The notes below the pieces were generated by a model. The model was not told the origin of the DNA. It saw only the letters and a list, made by a program, of their open reading frames with translations, and searched no databases. Source: DATIJJ01 sp964612855 (GTDB lineage Bacteria; Pseudomonadota; Gammaproteobacteria; DSM-16500). From it: a stretch of 51,843 bases of DNA. The stretch covers positions 1 through 51,843 of the forward strand of contig CAZTDR010000009.1 in the NCBI GenBank assembly GCA_964612855.1, in the 5' to 3' direction. Within the stretch, counting starts at the first letter, position 1; each line of letters begins with the position of its first letter. The position numbers and the translations under genes are program-made. This document shows positions 42,325 through 50,426 of this stretch, piece by piece.

Positions 42325-42692
42325 AAAGTCAATACCTAATATTTTATATTTTTGAGGGTTTATTTTCTAATTCCAAAGTAAAGTATCATTACTAGCCAAT
42401 AAAAACAATTATGGAGCATAGATCAAGCAATCTCCGGGAAATTTTTTAAATGCTACAGATGAGGGGGCAAGCAGCTACGGCTCTCTACTCGCACCCCACT
42501 GCAGCATATTCCTCATGGTCATCATCCCAATTTTATTGCCTATCAAAATTTTTATTAACTTTATCATCTGATAAGTAAATGATGATCGCTTTACAAAAAA
42601 AATTGAGAAATCCATTCATAAGGTAAAACAAATTTTTTAGCTTTTTTAACCAAAATGATTTATTCATTGATTAGTTCTTAACAAGGTTGTTT
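42325..42692. other. Intergenic region upstream of traD operon
   Basis: 368 nt between the acyltransferase start and the small membrane protein. It should hold promoters in both directions, but I see no clear consensus pair, no gene and no strong hairpin. Confidence 0.4.
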
Positions 42693-43058
42693 ATGAATAA
42701 AAAACTTTACTCATTTCCTATTTTTCGATCTAAAAATTCACTTTTATTAATTTTGGCCATATCAATAACAGCCGTTCCGTTTATTCTGCTTTACTTATAT
42801 AACCCAACTTTTTTCAATGCTATCACACAAGACACAAATCATCATCTCGCCGCTTTTCGACTTTTACGTTGGGGATTGATTTTGTTATTTATTGTTTCTT
42901 GGTCATCCATTATACGCAAGCTTGGTAACTTTTATGCGGTTTCAAACGAGCAAATCATTCAATGGCAAACGAAAATATTGAAAGTGATTGTTTGGATGGT
43001 GTTGTTTGAAATTCTAGTCTGCGAAAACGTCATTACTAAAATAATTCATTATTGGTAA
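42693..43058 (+). CDS. Small membrane protein preceding traD (121 aa)
   Basis: Three hydrophobic helices (LLILAISITAVPFILLYLY, WGLILLFIVSWSSIIRKLGN, ILKVIVWMVLFEILVC) and charged ends. ATG 42693 is preferred over an upstream TTG (42687) because AAGG stands 6 nt before it. Family not recognised. It is separated from traD by only 8 nt, so a coupling-complex accessory role is likely by position. Confidence 0.65.
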   Translation: MNKKLYSFPIFRSKNSLLLILAISITAVPFILLYLYNPTFFNAITQDTNHHLAAFRLLRWGLILLFIVSWSSIIRKLGNFYAVSNEQIIQWQTKILKVIVWMVLFEILVCENVITKIIHYW

Positions 43059-43066
43059 ATTAAAAC

Positions 43067-45067
43067 ATGAGTATGCACACTCCATTAGAAGGATTATTAC
43101 GCTCGCCAGTGGAGTGGATTACCACGCTTGCTGCCGTGATAGCTGCATCACTACTGTTCATGCGCCCTACTCTATTTTTACTCTCAAATTCGCTTGCCTA
43201 TGGGTTAGCTTGCTCTATCATCCTATTGGGTTTTTATCGATTCTATCAAGGCTTAAAAGTATGGCGCTATCAAAAAAATCTAAAGCGTATGCCGGTTTAC
43301 GCTATTACATCCAAAGAACTACCTTTAAGTAAAAATAAGTTGTTTTTAGGTAAAGGATTTTTATGGACAGCACAACATACACAGCGATTGCGCGATCTTG
43401 ATCTTAACTACAATTTACATTTTAAATATCCATCAAAAATAAAAAGCTGGGCAAGAACAAAAGAATTTTGCTGGGAAAATAAACTCTTTTTACAACATAT
43501 TGCCAAACTGCTGAAAAAAGACCATTGGCTGAATCCTTTGCGGCCTTATCCAGACATTGGCGGAGAAGCTTGTATCCATGGCGTTTCGGATAGCGAGCAA
43601 GAAGTTGCAATCAATCTGATTGAACGGGCAAGTCATTTACTAGTATTAGGCTTGCCTGGCGTTGGTAAAACACGTTTTGCTGAATTAGTGATTAGCCAAG
43701 ATATTCATCGCGGCGATGTGGTGATCGTACTTGATCCTAAAGGTGATGCTGATTTATTACGCCGCATGTACATTGAGGCAAAACTTGCGGGACGAGAGCA
43801 AGACCTTTTAGTATTTCATCTGGGATTTCCCGATCAGTCTTGCCGTTATAATCCGATCGGTAACTTTACTCGTATTACTGAAGTTGCCAATCGAATCTCC
43901 AATCAGCTACCCAGTTCGGGCGATGCAGCAGCATTTAAGGAATTTGGCTGGCAATTCATTAACTCGATTGCTATGGCGTTGGTCGCCATGGGAGAAAAAC
44001 CCGATTATCAAAAAATCAAATTTTACATCACGAAAATGGATGTGCTGTTGGAGCGTTATTTAGATTTTTGGTTGCCGCAAATCGATACGCATTTCAACAA
44101 TTGGATTCATGAATACATTAAAAATAATACAACCGATACCAAAAGCATTACCCGTTTTAAAGCGTTGGTGGCTTATGTCAAAGAACATGATTTAATTCAA
44201 AACCCTATTTTTGATGATTTACACAATGCTTGCCGATACGACAGTGAATACTTTAGCAAAATCACGGCGTCTTTAGGGCCATTACTCAAAAAACTCACCA
44301 CTGGAAAATCAGCCGAATTATTATCGCCTAACTATCACGACATGGATGACTCACGCCCTATTTTAGATTGGATGCAAGTCATTCGTAACAAGCAAATCGT
44401 GTATGTTGGATTGGATGCTTTAACCGATCCTGTCGTTGCAGCCGCTGTGGGTAATGCCATGTTTTCTGATTTGGTTTCTGTTGCGGGTCGGCTTTATAAA
44501 TTTGGCCTGCAAGATGGGTTTTACTCTACCGAGCAAAAGCCTTCGCTTCCTCGCATTTGTCTGCATTCAGATGAATTCAACGAAATTATTGGCGATGAAT
44601 TTATCCCTCTGTTAAACAAAGCACGCGGCGCGGGCTTTACCGTCACCGCTTATACACAAACCTGGTCAGATGTAGAAGCACGATTAAAAACCGCCGCCAA
44701 AGCAGGCCAGGTAGCGGGCAACATTGGCACAGTGATTATGTTTCGCTGCAAAGAAGCAGCTACAGTTGAAATGTTTTTAAGCCAACTGCCGAAAGTACCC
44801 ATTTTACGTGTCATTCCTGCATCCAGCAGCAGTGATACACCGCATGGAGACGAGGATACGTATTATCACTCAACCAATGAAGACAGGTTCTCTCACAGCG
44901 AACAACGCTTAATTGAACAGAACGATGTTTTAAACCTGCCTAAAGGCCAAGCGTTTTGCTTATTAGAAGGCGGAAAACTCTATAAGCTGCGTATGCCGTT
45001 GCCGAAGCAAGATAACATCGATATACCTCAAAAAATTGAATCGCTCATCACCGCCATGCGTGATTAA
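43067..45067 (+). CDS. traD: TraD-type conjugative coupling ATPase, TOL/PFGI-1 class (666 aa)
   Basis: Type IV coupling protein that brings the DNA-protein substrate to the channel. Two N-terminal membrane helices (about 18-65) precede the ATPase domain. Walker A is LGLPGVGKTR (about 193-202), with DVVIVLDPKGDADLLRRMY after it. Walker B is ICLHSDEFNEIIGDEF (about 495-510), followed by RGAGFTVTAYTQTWSDVE. The C-terminal tail is short and ends in a basic/acidic segment. Full length. The downstream gene starts after 10 nt. Confidence 0.92.
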   Translation: MSMHTPLEGLLRSPVEWITTLAAVIAASLLFMRPTLFLLSNSLAYGLACSIILLGFYRFYQGLKVWRYQKNLKRMPVYAITSKELPLSKNKLFLGKGFLWTAQHTQRLRDLDLNYNLHFKYPSKIKSWARTKEFCWENKLFLQHIAKLLKKDHWLNPLRPYPDIGGEACIHGVSDSEQEVAINLIERASHLLVLGLPGVGKTRFAELVISQDIHRGDVVIVLDPKGDADLLRRMYIEAKLAGREQDLLVFHLGFPDQSCRYNPIGNFTRITEVANRISNQLPSSGDAAAFKEFGWQFINSIAMALVAMGEKPDYQKIKFYITKMDVLLERYLDFWLPQIDTHFNNWIHEYIKNNTTDTKSITRFKALVAYVKEHDLIQNPIFDDLHNACRYDSEYFSKITASLGPLLKKLTTGKSAELLSPNYHDMDDSRPILDWMQVIRNKQIVYVGLDALTDPVVAAAVGNAMFSDLVSVAGRLYKFGLQDGFYSTEQKPSLPRICLHSDEFNEIIGDEFIPLLNKARGAGFTVTAYTQTWSDVEARLKTAAKAGQVAGNIGTVIMFRCKEAATVEMFLSQLPKVPILRVIPASSSSDTPHGDEDTYYHSTNEDRFSHSEQRLIEQNDVLNLPKGQAFCLLEGGKLYKLRMPLPKQDNIDIPQKIESLITAMRD

Positions 45068-45077
45068 AGGAGTTAGC

Positions 45078-45908
45078 ATGTTTGATTCAGAAATAGTGCA
45101 ACACGAAAAGCTAAAGCTCTATTTGCCACAGATAAAAAATCTTATCAGTTGTCCTGATGATATTTTCCAAAATTTATATTTAAAAACGCTTTTTAATATT
45201 GTGAAATTAGATCATCTTTTAGATGAAAGACTAAAATTCACCATCACCGCCTTGAAATTACGCCGCGGGATGTTATTTCCTAAAAATGCGGGCACAGAAA
45301 AAATTTCGGCTGAGGAAGCGCAATGGACATACGCGCTTTTTTCTGCGATTTTGCTAAAGGACATTTATGAATTACAGCAAGTCAAAAACTTGGATGCTTT
45401 TTTATCTAACACTCTTACTGAAAATATAGTGAACTGGCTTAAAAATAATGATTATTTATTTAATCAATGGCAAGAAGCCATCACAGGTAAAGCAGATATT
45501 CATAATGAAATTGAAAAAGTAAGACAATTGGCCATAGAAAAGAATCATGTGATATCTGCCCATCCTCCATCAACAAACATAAGCGACAAATTAATTGCCT
45601 ATCTTTTAAAAAACAACCCTCAAAACACCGAACAAGTCTTTAAAATGAAAATAGGTATTTTTATAAACATTGCGTTAATTGATAACTTTCTTTCTGAAAC
45701 TGGCCTATCAAAACCGGCTTTGATCCAAGCATTAGAAAAAGATAACCGGCTCATTTTAAATGACGACACTCCTTACCACACTGTCACACCCAGGCAATTA
45801 CAAGACAGGCGAACATTACAGGGCATTGTCTTAAAAAGTGATGCCCTACCAGAAGCATTAGAAAATTTACCACTTAATACCTACTTTCAAAAACAAATCG
45901 TTTTATGA
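45078..45908 (+). CDS. TraI_2/MobH-like protein with degenerate HD region (276 aa)
   Basis: Residues 55-110 (LKLRRGMLFPKNAG, AEEAQWTYALFSAILLKDIY) match the N-terminal MobH relaxase/TraI_2 pattern RRG-x-x-x-P...W-T-Y-A-x-F-x-A-A-L-L-H-D-I-G-K. Here LLHD is replaced by LLKD and the following G-K by Y-E. The upstream H-H-x-x-GGL metal site is also absent. The protein is less than half of a normal MobH relaxase. Start ATG 45078 follows AAGGAG. It may be a regulatory or structural derivative; it cannot be assumed to nick DNA. Confidence 0.55.
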   Translation: MFDSEIVQHEKLKLYLPQIKNLISCPDDIFQNLYLKTLFNIVKLDHLLDERLKFTITALKLRRGMLFPKNAGTEKISAEEAQWTYALFSAILLKDIYELQQVKNLDAFLSNTLTENIVNWLKNNDYLFNQWQEAITGKADIHNEIEKVRQLAIEKNHVISAHPPSTNISDKLIAYLLKNNPQNTEQVFKMKIGIFINIALIDNFLSETGLSKPALIQALEKDNRLILNDDTPYHTVTPRQLQDRRTLQGIVLKSDALPEALENLPLNTYFQKQIVL

Positions 45909-45915
45909 GGTCACC

Positions 45916-46569
45916 ATGAATACTGCTCATGAAAAAACAAAACACCGTATGGGAATCGTTGCAGATATTACTTTATACACCGATATTGCCCACCGCTTCT
46001 TTAAAGCCGGATGGTCTAAAGGAAATATCGGCCTCGTTCAATTCTGCGTAATGATCGCAAAAATGTACGCCGCATGCCGTATGGATGATCCTTATGCGGA
46101 TTGGTATTTGATGAAAACATACAAAGCGCTTACTGAAGCAATTGATAAAATCAATGAAATTGAAAAGGAACTAACGCCTTACTTTACTAAAACACGCGGC
46201 GTCAAGTTGCGTGTTTTAGATAAAAATAAGGTATGGAATGAAGAGCTATCTATCTCTACCGAATTTAGTCACTTAGGTGCTGAATTATTAACCCAAACTG
46301 ATCATGTTTTACGGCAATTAATCACCTTACAACGCTCGGGAATAAATCAGCCCATGGGTATCAAAGTACCGCTAACGATTATGCAAGATGCGTTTGCAAC
46401 CCCTTTACCCTGGAAAAAGACAGATGTAACTCGCAATGACATTCGAGCTAACAATGAAAAAGCACTGAAAACGAAAGCCTTATACGAGGGCGAACTTCCG
46501 ACAGCCATACTGAATAAAGAAATACAATTTTCATTCTTGCCTAAAGTTAATTATTGCCCGAATGAATGA
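45916..46569 (+). CDS. ICE protein, PFL_4669/TIGR03761 family (DUF1845), 217 aa
   Basis: The family pattern is clear: ADITLYTDIAHRFFKAGWSK, ARMFxGR-like MIAKMYAACRMDDPYADWYL, then the C-terminal VKLRVLDKN and IKVPLTIMQDAFATP segments. A cytoplasmic protein of unknown role, always near TraI/TraD in PFGI-1-type elements. It starts 7 nt after the relaxase-like gene, which strengthens the interpretation of that gene as a TraI derivative. Confidence 0.85.
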   Translation: MNTAHEKTKHRMGIVADITLYTDIAHRFFKAGWSKGNIGLVQFCVMIAKMYAACRMDDPYADWYLMKTYKALTEAIDKINEIEKELTPYFTKTRGVKLRVLDKNKVWNEELSISTEFSHLGAELLTQTDHVLRQLITLQRSGINQPMGIKVPLTIMQDAFATPLPWKKTDVTRNDIRANNEKALKTKALYEGELPTAILNKEIQFSFLPKVNYCPNE

Positions 46570-46577
46570 GGTAGCTT

Positions 46578-46982
46578 ATGCTGCATATTCCGCATACTGA
46601 TGTTCCTCTCCATTGCATAAATGAAGCTGCCATTGAATTTCACATCCCCGCCAAGCTTATTCTATCCATATTAAATATTGAGCAAGGCAAGATTGGCCAA
46701 ACGGTCAAAAATAAAAATGGTACTTACGATATTGGCCCCCTGCAAATTAATTCAAGTTGGCTACCGCAATTAAATCGCATGGGAATTACACAACATGATA
46801 TTCAATACAATCCATGCACTAACGTGCGCGTTGGTACGTGGATATTAACGAAAGAAATAGCCGCACAAAATAATCTGCTGGTAGGCATCGGAAATTATCA
46901 CTCGCATACCTATCAACTTAATAAAAATTATTACACGCAAATTAAAGTCAATTTTACAAAAATTACTTTTCTTACTCTGTAA
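46578..46982 (+). CDS. Lytic transglycosylase, VirB1-like (134 aa)
   Basis: SLT fold with catalytic Glu35 (ILNIEQGKIGQ) and the conserved YDIGPLQINSSWLPQL (50-65). ACRxxxL-like CTNVRVGTWILTKEI and GIGNYHSH follow. It opens the peptidoglycan layer for the transfer channel. No N-terminal signal peptide is visible on this start, so export would need another route. Last gene of the traD operon; 8 nt gap upstream. Confidence 0.85.
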   Translation: MLHIPHTDVPLHCINEAAIEFHIPAKLILSILNIEQGKIGQTVKNKNGTYDIGPLQINSSWLPQLNRMGITQHDIQYNPCTNVRVGTWILTKEIAAQNNLLVGIGNYHSHTYQLNKNYYTQIKVNFTKITFLTL

Positions 46983-47110
46983 CAAGTTTAGTCGTTATTC
47001 TGCTCGACTCTAATCCGCAGAAAAAAGATCAGCGTAGCGTGATGTAATCCTGATCGCAATTGAAAAATTGTTCGCGCTGCTAGTGTGTTTTTCTAGCCAT
47101 TCGTAACTAC

Positions 47111-47136
47111 AGTTATCAATTGCTTTATTGATAACT
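47111..47136. repeat. Perfect inverted repeat AGTTATCAAT
   Basis: AGTTATCAAT and ATTGATAACT with a 6-nt loop (TGCTTT). A weak T-rich tail follows, so it could be a terminator for the traD operon; its AT-rich stem also fits an oriT-type inverted repeat. Confidence 0.5.
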
Positions 47137-47282
47137 ATTCATTCGTTTTAATCTAACCACACATCCAGTAATTAATTTTTCTTAAAGGAAAAATTTTTTA
47201 ATGGATTCTTATTACAGGAATAAGCATACAAAACAGGAGAACCACGTTTTATAAGTAAAATCGTTCTAACACACCCGCATGG

Positions 47283-47347
47283 GGGAAATTTCCCTCGCGG
47301 ACATTTCCTTTATGCGATTTTTCGTTTTATCACATGGAGGAAAGCAT
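47283..47347 (+). promoter_or_regulatory. Structured leader 1 (palindrome plus RBS-sequestering hairpin)
   Basis: GGGAAATTTCCC palindrome (47283-47294), then TTTCCT (47304-47309), which can pair with AGGAAA (47338-47343) over the ribosome-binding site GGAGG before ATG 47348. Same order of elements as at 48165 and 48714, though the second stem is weaker. Confidence 0.5.
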
Positions 47348-47758
47348 ATGTTAAGTGATACCTTTCTTAACTTAAGTGGCTATGCGCGTTTATATGATAT
47401 TCGTCGTTGTCAAAAGGATGAGAGGCTCATTACGTTAAATTTAATTAATGATACCGACCACCCTCGCCCCGATGATATCTGGCTTGACTGTGATTTTGAT
47501 ATGAAAAAATTTCCCCTCATGACCCAATTAGAAAATTTATTGGCTATGGAGAAAAACATCATATTGAAATTTGAAGCCAGCTATTCAACCCTTCAGGAAT
47601 GCTACCATGATCCCTTGGAAGAAAACCCTGAGGCCATCGTGCTACTGAAAGGAAAACTGCTTCATATTCATGAATATGCTGTTGAAGAAGAAAATATCCT
47701 TGATTGGCATATGTATGCACTTGAGAGCGACAAGGTATCACTCGAGTTAGGTGCTTAA
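47348..47758 (+). CDS. ICE accessory protein of unknown function (136 aa)
   Basis: Not securely recognised. The start at 47348 has GGAGGAAAGCAT before it. The first half is beta-rich (YARLYDIRRC, RLITLNLIN, DDIWLDCDFD). This is loosely like the DUF3577/STY4534 ICE proteins and OB-fold proteins found in the same place in related elements, but the match is weak. A helical KFEASYSTLQECYH and a final strand set follow. It carries a leader like those of radC and the DUF6876-type gene, which suggests shared regulation. Confidence 0.55.
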   Translation: MLSDTFLNLSGYARLYDIRRCQKDERLITLNLINDTDHPRPDDIWLDCDFDMKKFPLMTQLENLLAMEKNIILKFEASYSTLQECYHDPLEENPEAIVLLKGKLLHIHEYAVEEENILDWHMYALESDKVSLELGA

Positions 47759-47779
47759 ATCATAAAATGGAGTTATACT

Positions 47780-48145
47780 ATGACTAAATCTCAAGCAAAA
47801 GACTTGTTCCAATTACAAACCGAACTGGTTGATATGAAGGTAGATATGGCCGTTAGTAAATCAATTGAGCGTGTTATTGATCAAATCATGGATTTGAAAA
47901 CTGACATGAATAAACGTTTTTCGCATTTGGAAAAACATTTTTCATCAGTTGAAAATCGTGTCTCATCGATTGAACATCGTGTAATAGCTGTTGAATCAAC
48001 ACTAGGCAAGATGAGCATGACCCAGAATGAAATTCGTACTAAATTTATCGATTACAGCTTTAGGGCTGGATGGGTACTTTTAATCAGTATTGCTTCATTC
48101 GCGGCTGTTCAACTTCATAGTCTAATTCAATCTCTACTTAAGTAA
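47780..48145 (+). CDS. Coiled-coil protein with C-terminal membrane anchor (121 aa)
   Basis: A long helix with heptad-like repeats fills residues 15-90. It has a duplicated unit (HFSSVENRVSSIEHRVIAVE), and a C-terminal hydrophobic segment (AGWVLLISIASFAAVQLHSL) would anchor it in the membrane as a tail-anchored protein. The layout resembles small DUF1640-like or holin-like coiled-coil proteins. A truncated close relative occupies 3-188, at the corresponding end of the left element. GGAG precedes the start; 21 nt after the previous gene. Confidence 0.7.
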   Translation: MTKSQAKDLFQLQTELVDMKVDMAVSKSIERVIDQIMDLKTDMNKRFSHLEKHFSSVENRVSSIEHRVIAVESTLGKMSMTQNEIRTKFIDYSFRAGWVLLISIASFAAVQLHSLIQSLLK

Positions 48146-48164
48146 CTTTTTTTACACTCACCCA

Positions 48165-48220
48165 CTGGGGAATTTCCCCAGAAGGGTTAATTCCTCAGTA
48201 TTTTTTATGAGGAATTCATC
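48165..48220 (+). promoter_or_regulatory. Structured leader 2 upstream of radC
   Basis: CTGGGGAA-T-TTCCCCAG (48165-48181) is followed by a perfect 8-bp hairpin, AATTCCTC (48189-48196) with GAGGAATT (48209-48216). This includes the Shine-Dalgarno sequence of the gene starting at 48221. It resembles the published radC RNA motif in position and gene context; correspondence not verified. Confidence 0.65.
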
Positions 48221-48685
48221 ATGAAATCTTATGGCCGTACAACTGATTCAGAATCCAAATTAGTCACACGCGCTTTACGATGCCTAGAAAAGCGTTTGCG
48301 CTATTGCTCTGAAACATTAAGCGACTCGCGCCTTGTTCGTGCTTATTTACAGTTACATTTAGCCGATGAAAAATCCGAAGTATTTGCAGTTTTATTTTTG
48401 GATAATCAAAACGGCTTACTCACGTTTGAAAAACTGTTCTATGGAACAATCAATGAATCGGTTGTTTACCCCAGAACCGTTATCCAAAAAGCGTTGGAAT
48501 ATAATGCAGCAAAAGTCATTTTGGCACATAACCACCCTTCATCTAACTGCAAACCAAGCCGTGAAGATGAACAAATGACCCGTGATTTAAAACGAATACT
48601 AAGCATCATTGATGTTGAAGTAATTGACCATATCATTATTTCACATCAAAACAGTTATTCGTTTGCCGATAATGGGTTGCTATAG
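48221..48685 (+). CDS. radC: RadC-family JAB/MPN protein (154 aa)
   Basis: Mobile-element type RadC (UPF0758) without the N-terminal HhH. The JAB/MPN metal site is complete: H103-x-H105 in LAHNHPSSNC, then S107 and D116 in KPSREDEQ. A catalytic-type Glu lies in the preceding helix. Cellular RadC is not a repair enzyme despite its name, and mobile copies are common beside anti-restriction genes. The leader 48165-48220 likely controls translation. Downstream, the DUF6876-type gene has the same kind of leader. Confidence 0.9.
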   Translation: MKSYGRTTDSESKLVTRALRCLEKRLRYCSETLSDSRLVRAYLQLHLADEKSEVFAVLFLDNQNGLLTFEKLFYGTINESVVYPRTVIQKALEYNAAKVILAHNHPSSNCKPSREDEQMTRDLKRILSIIDVEVIDHIIISHQNSYSFADNGLL

Positions 48686-48713
48686 CAATTTTTACTATTT
48701 TTCATTTAAACCC

Positions 48714-48772
48714 TGTGGGGAAAATTCCCCACAAGGAATTTCTCCTCAGTTTATTTATCAAGGAGAACACAC
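48714..48772 (+). promoter_or_regulatory. Structured leader 3 upstream of DUF6876-type gene
   Basis: TGTGGGGAA-AA-TTCCCCACA (48714-48733), then TTCTCCT (48740-48746) perfectly complementary to AGGAGAA (48761-48767), the ribosome-binding site of the ATG at 48773. Same architecture as leaders 1 and 2, with compensatory differences in both stems. Confidence 0.65.
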
Positions 48773-49156
48773 ATGGAAAAAAACCTTATCCTCAGTCAAC
48801 TTCGTCACTTCACCAGCTCTAATACGATTTTTCAATATTGGGCCAACAAAAAGTTTTGTTATACAGAAGGTGTCAGTTTTCTAGCAAAAGAGACGAGCAG
48901 TTACTGGTTAATTGATGAGATTGGCCGTTTACTGTTACCTCGTTTAATCAAAGAACATAAAGATCGCTTTTACACTATCGATTTTGCAGTAAACCCCGAT
49001 TCATCAGCCATTATTCTGGTAGGTGATGGCAATGGCAAACTCTACCTACAACACAACATAAAATGGACAGACTTTCCCATCAGGGATGAATCTGTCCGTT
49101 TTTATTTGTGTGACTCAGGCGAGTATTACTGCCTTATGCTGCCCACTGAATATTGA
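48773..49156 (+). CDS. DUF6876-type ICE accessory protein (127 aa)
   Basis: The family pattern is clear: LRHFTSSNTIFQYWANKKFCY, TEGVSFLAKETSSYWLIDEI, DGNGKLYLQHNIKWTDFP, and the ending CLMLPTEY. These small proteins are frequent near radC and anti-restriction genes in ICEs and plasmids; the function is unknown. Translation is probably controlled by leader 3. Two strong hairpins follow the stop codon. Confidence 0.75.
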   Translation: MEKNLILSQLRHFTSSNTIFQYWANKKFCYTEGVSFLAKETSSYWLIDEIGRLLLPRLIKEHKDRFYTIDFAVNPDSSAIILVGDGNGKLYLQHNIKWTDFPIRDESVRFYLCDSGEYYCLMLPTEY

Positions 49157-49169
49157 TCTTGCGTTACAC

Positions 49170-49201
49170 AAGTCTATTGATGAGCGATCATCAATAGACT
49201 T
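49170..49201. repeat. Perfect 14-bp inverted repeat after the accessory operon
   Basis: AAGTCTATTGATGA and TCATCAATAGACTT separated by GCGA. It starts 14 nt after the stop at 49156. No T-run follows on the plus strand, so a terminator is uncertain; a protein-binding or nicking site is possible. Confidence 0.6.
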
Positions 49202-49226
49202 ATCACTATTGGTTATTAGGAGCTCG

Positions 49227-49275
49227 GCCGCGTCACTACAGATTGCTTTAATGTCTGTAGTGACGCGGCGCTTTT
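49227..49275 (+). terminator. Strong intrinsic terminator
   Basis: Perfect 16-bp stem, GCCGCGTCACTACAGA (49227-49242) with its complement at 49254-49269, and an 11-nt loop. GCTTTTT follows directly. It insulates the recombinase genes from the accessory operon. The remaining 270 nt up to 49548 contain no gene; two TTTTGTCGC direct repeats (about 49273 and 49471) are the only other pattern. Confidence 0.8.
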
Positions 49276-49547
49276 TGTCGCGTAACACTCTGAAAATAGA
49301 AATCATTTTTTTATAAACTCGCTAAATGTCCGCAGGACAGTACAAAAAATTCGTTTATAAAAAAATTCCATTCGCTTGATCAATCAAAAAAGGAGGTATC
49401 TCTTAAACAGAAAAGATGTAAAAAAACCTAGCTCCTAACCCTTGTCTCTTTGCAACGTAAGTTGCGGTCTTTTGTCGCACGGCGCAAAAGGTTGAGACAT
49501 TAACACTAAGCATTCATTGCGCCGTTAAATAGGAACTAATAACCATT

Positions 49548-50420
49548 ATGTCGATACAAAACGATTTAAAGAAAAGTATTTTTGCCATCATCAAACGAAA
49601 TAACGATGGCTCCTATGCCACACAAGCTGATAGACGCGCTATCCTGACGCAATTTTCTAAAGATTTGGTATCACTCAAATATGGCTTGCGCGATATCTAC
49701 AATTTAAAAGAAAAGCACATTTTAGCAGTCATCCAATTCTGGCAAGACAAAAAGCTTAAAAGCTCCACAATCAAAAACCGCATGGCAGTATTGCGATATC
49801 TAGCCAAAAAGATTAATAAACCGAATCTCATTCCCGACAACAACAAGCTTGGCATTCAAAAACGCACATACGTTCCGGTAAAAAATCGGGCATTTCACGA
49901 TCCTTCATTTTCTAAAATTACCAATCAATATGTACACATTTCTTTGGAACTACAGCGGGTATTCGGTTTAAGACGTGAAGAGTCTTTAAAGATAAAACCA
50001 CATATAGCAGATAAAAACGACAAACTTGAATTACTCCCCTCTTGGTGTAAAGGCGGTCGCGGTCGCTCGATTCCAATCCGTACCGAAGAACAACGCTACT
50101 GGCTAGAACAAGCAAAAATTCTCGCCACCAAATTTAATCACTCACTTATTCCCCAAGATAAAAATTATATTCAACACCGATATGTATATGACAAACAAGT
50201 TACACGCGCCGGATTAAAAAACATGCACGGCTTACGCCATGCCTATGCACAGAAACGATACAAAGAATTAACCGGCTGGGAGGCACCAATTAATGGCGGC
50301 ATAAAATCTCGCTCACTTACACCTGAACAAAAAAAGATTGATTATCAAGCCCGTATGATTTTGACCGAAGAGCTTGGGCATAGCCGTGAACAAATTACAG
50401 TGAACTATTTAGGAAGATAA
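49548..50420 (+). CDS. Second tyrosine recombinase, Integrase_1-type (290 aa)
   Basis: The N-terminal SAM-like domain is residues 1-90. The catalytic domain carries R142/R143 (FGLRREES), H227-x-x-R230 (HGLRHAYA), H278 (ELGHSREQ) and nucleophile Y287 (TVNYLGR), so the full set is present. The long insertion with TGWEAPINGG is typical of the Integrase_1 group found on ICEs and plasmids beside a separate integrase. It may resolve multimers or act at another site. The next gene starts 6 nt downstream. Confidence 0.85.
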   Translation: MSIQNDLKKSIFAIIKRNNDGSYATQADRRAILTQFSKDLVSLKYGLRDIYNLKEKHILAVIQFWQDKKLKSSTIKNRMAVLRYLAKKINKPNLIPDNNKLGIQKRTYVPVKNRAFHDPSFSKITNQYVHISLELQRVFGLRREESLKIKPHIADKNDKLELLPSWCKGGRGRSIPIRTEEQRYWLEQAKILATKFNHSLIPQDKNYIQHRYVYDKQVTRAGLKNMHGLRHAYAQKRYKELTGWEAPINGGIKSRSLTPEQKKIDYQARMILTEELGHSREQITVNYLGR

Positions 50421-50426
50421 TTTTTT

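Larger units (their letters stand above)
46983..47347. other. Intergenic region with a strong hairpin; candidate oriT or leader
   Basis: 365 nt between the transglycosylase and the accessory module. It holds a perfect 10-bp inverted repeat (47111-47136) and a possible 17-codon frame from 47201 after AAAGGAAAAA. The leader of the next gene (47283-47347) is at its end. oriT sites often lie beside the mobilisation genes; that is the only reason to suspect one. Confidence 0.35.

Noticed and set aside
48624..48884. 86-codon plus-strand frame across the radC end and the next gene's start
   Set aside because: It only bridges two real genes in another frame and spans the structured leader.
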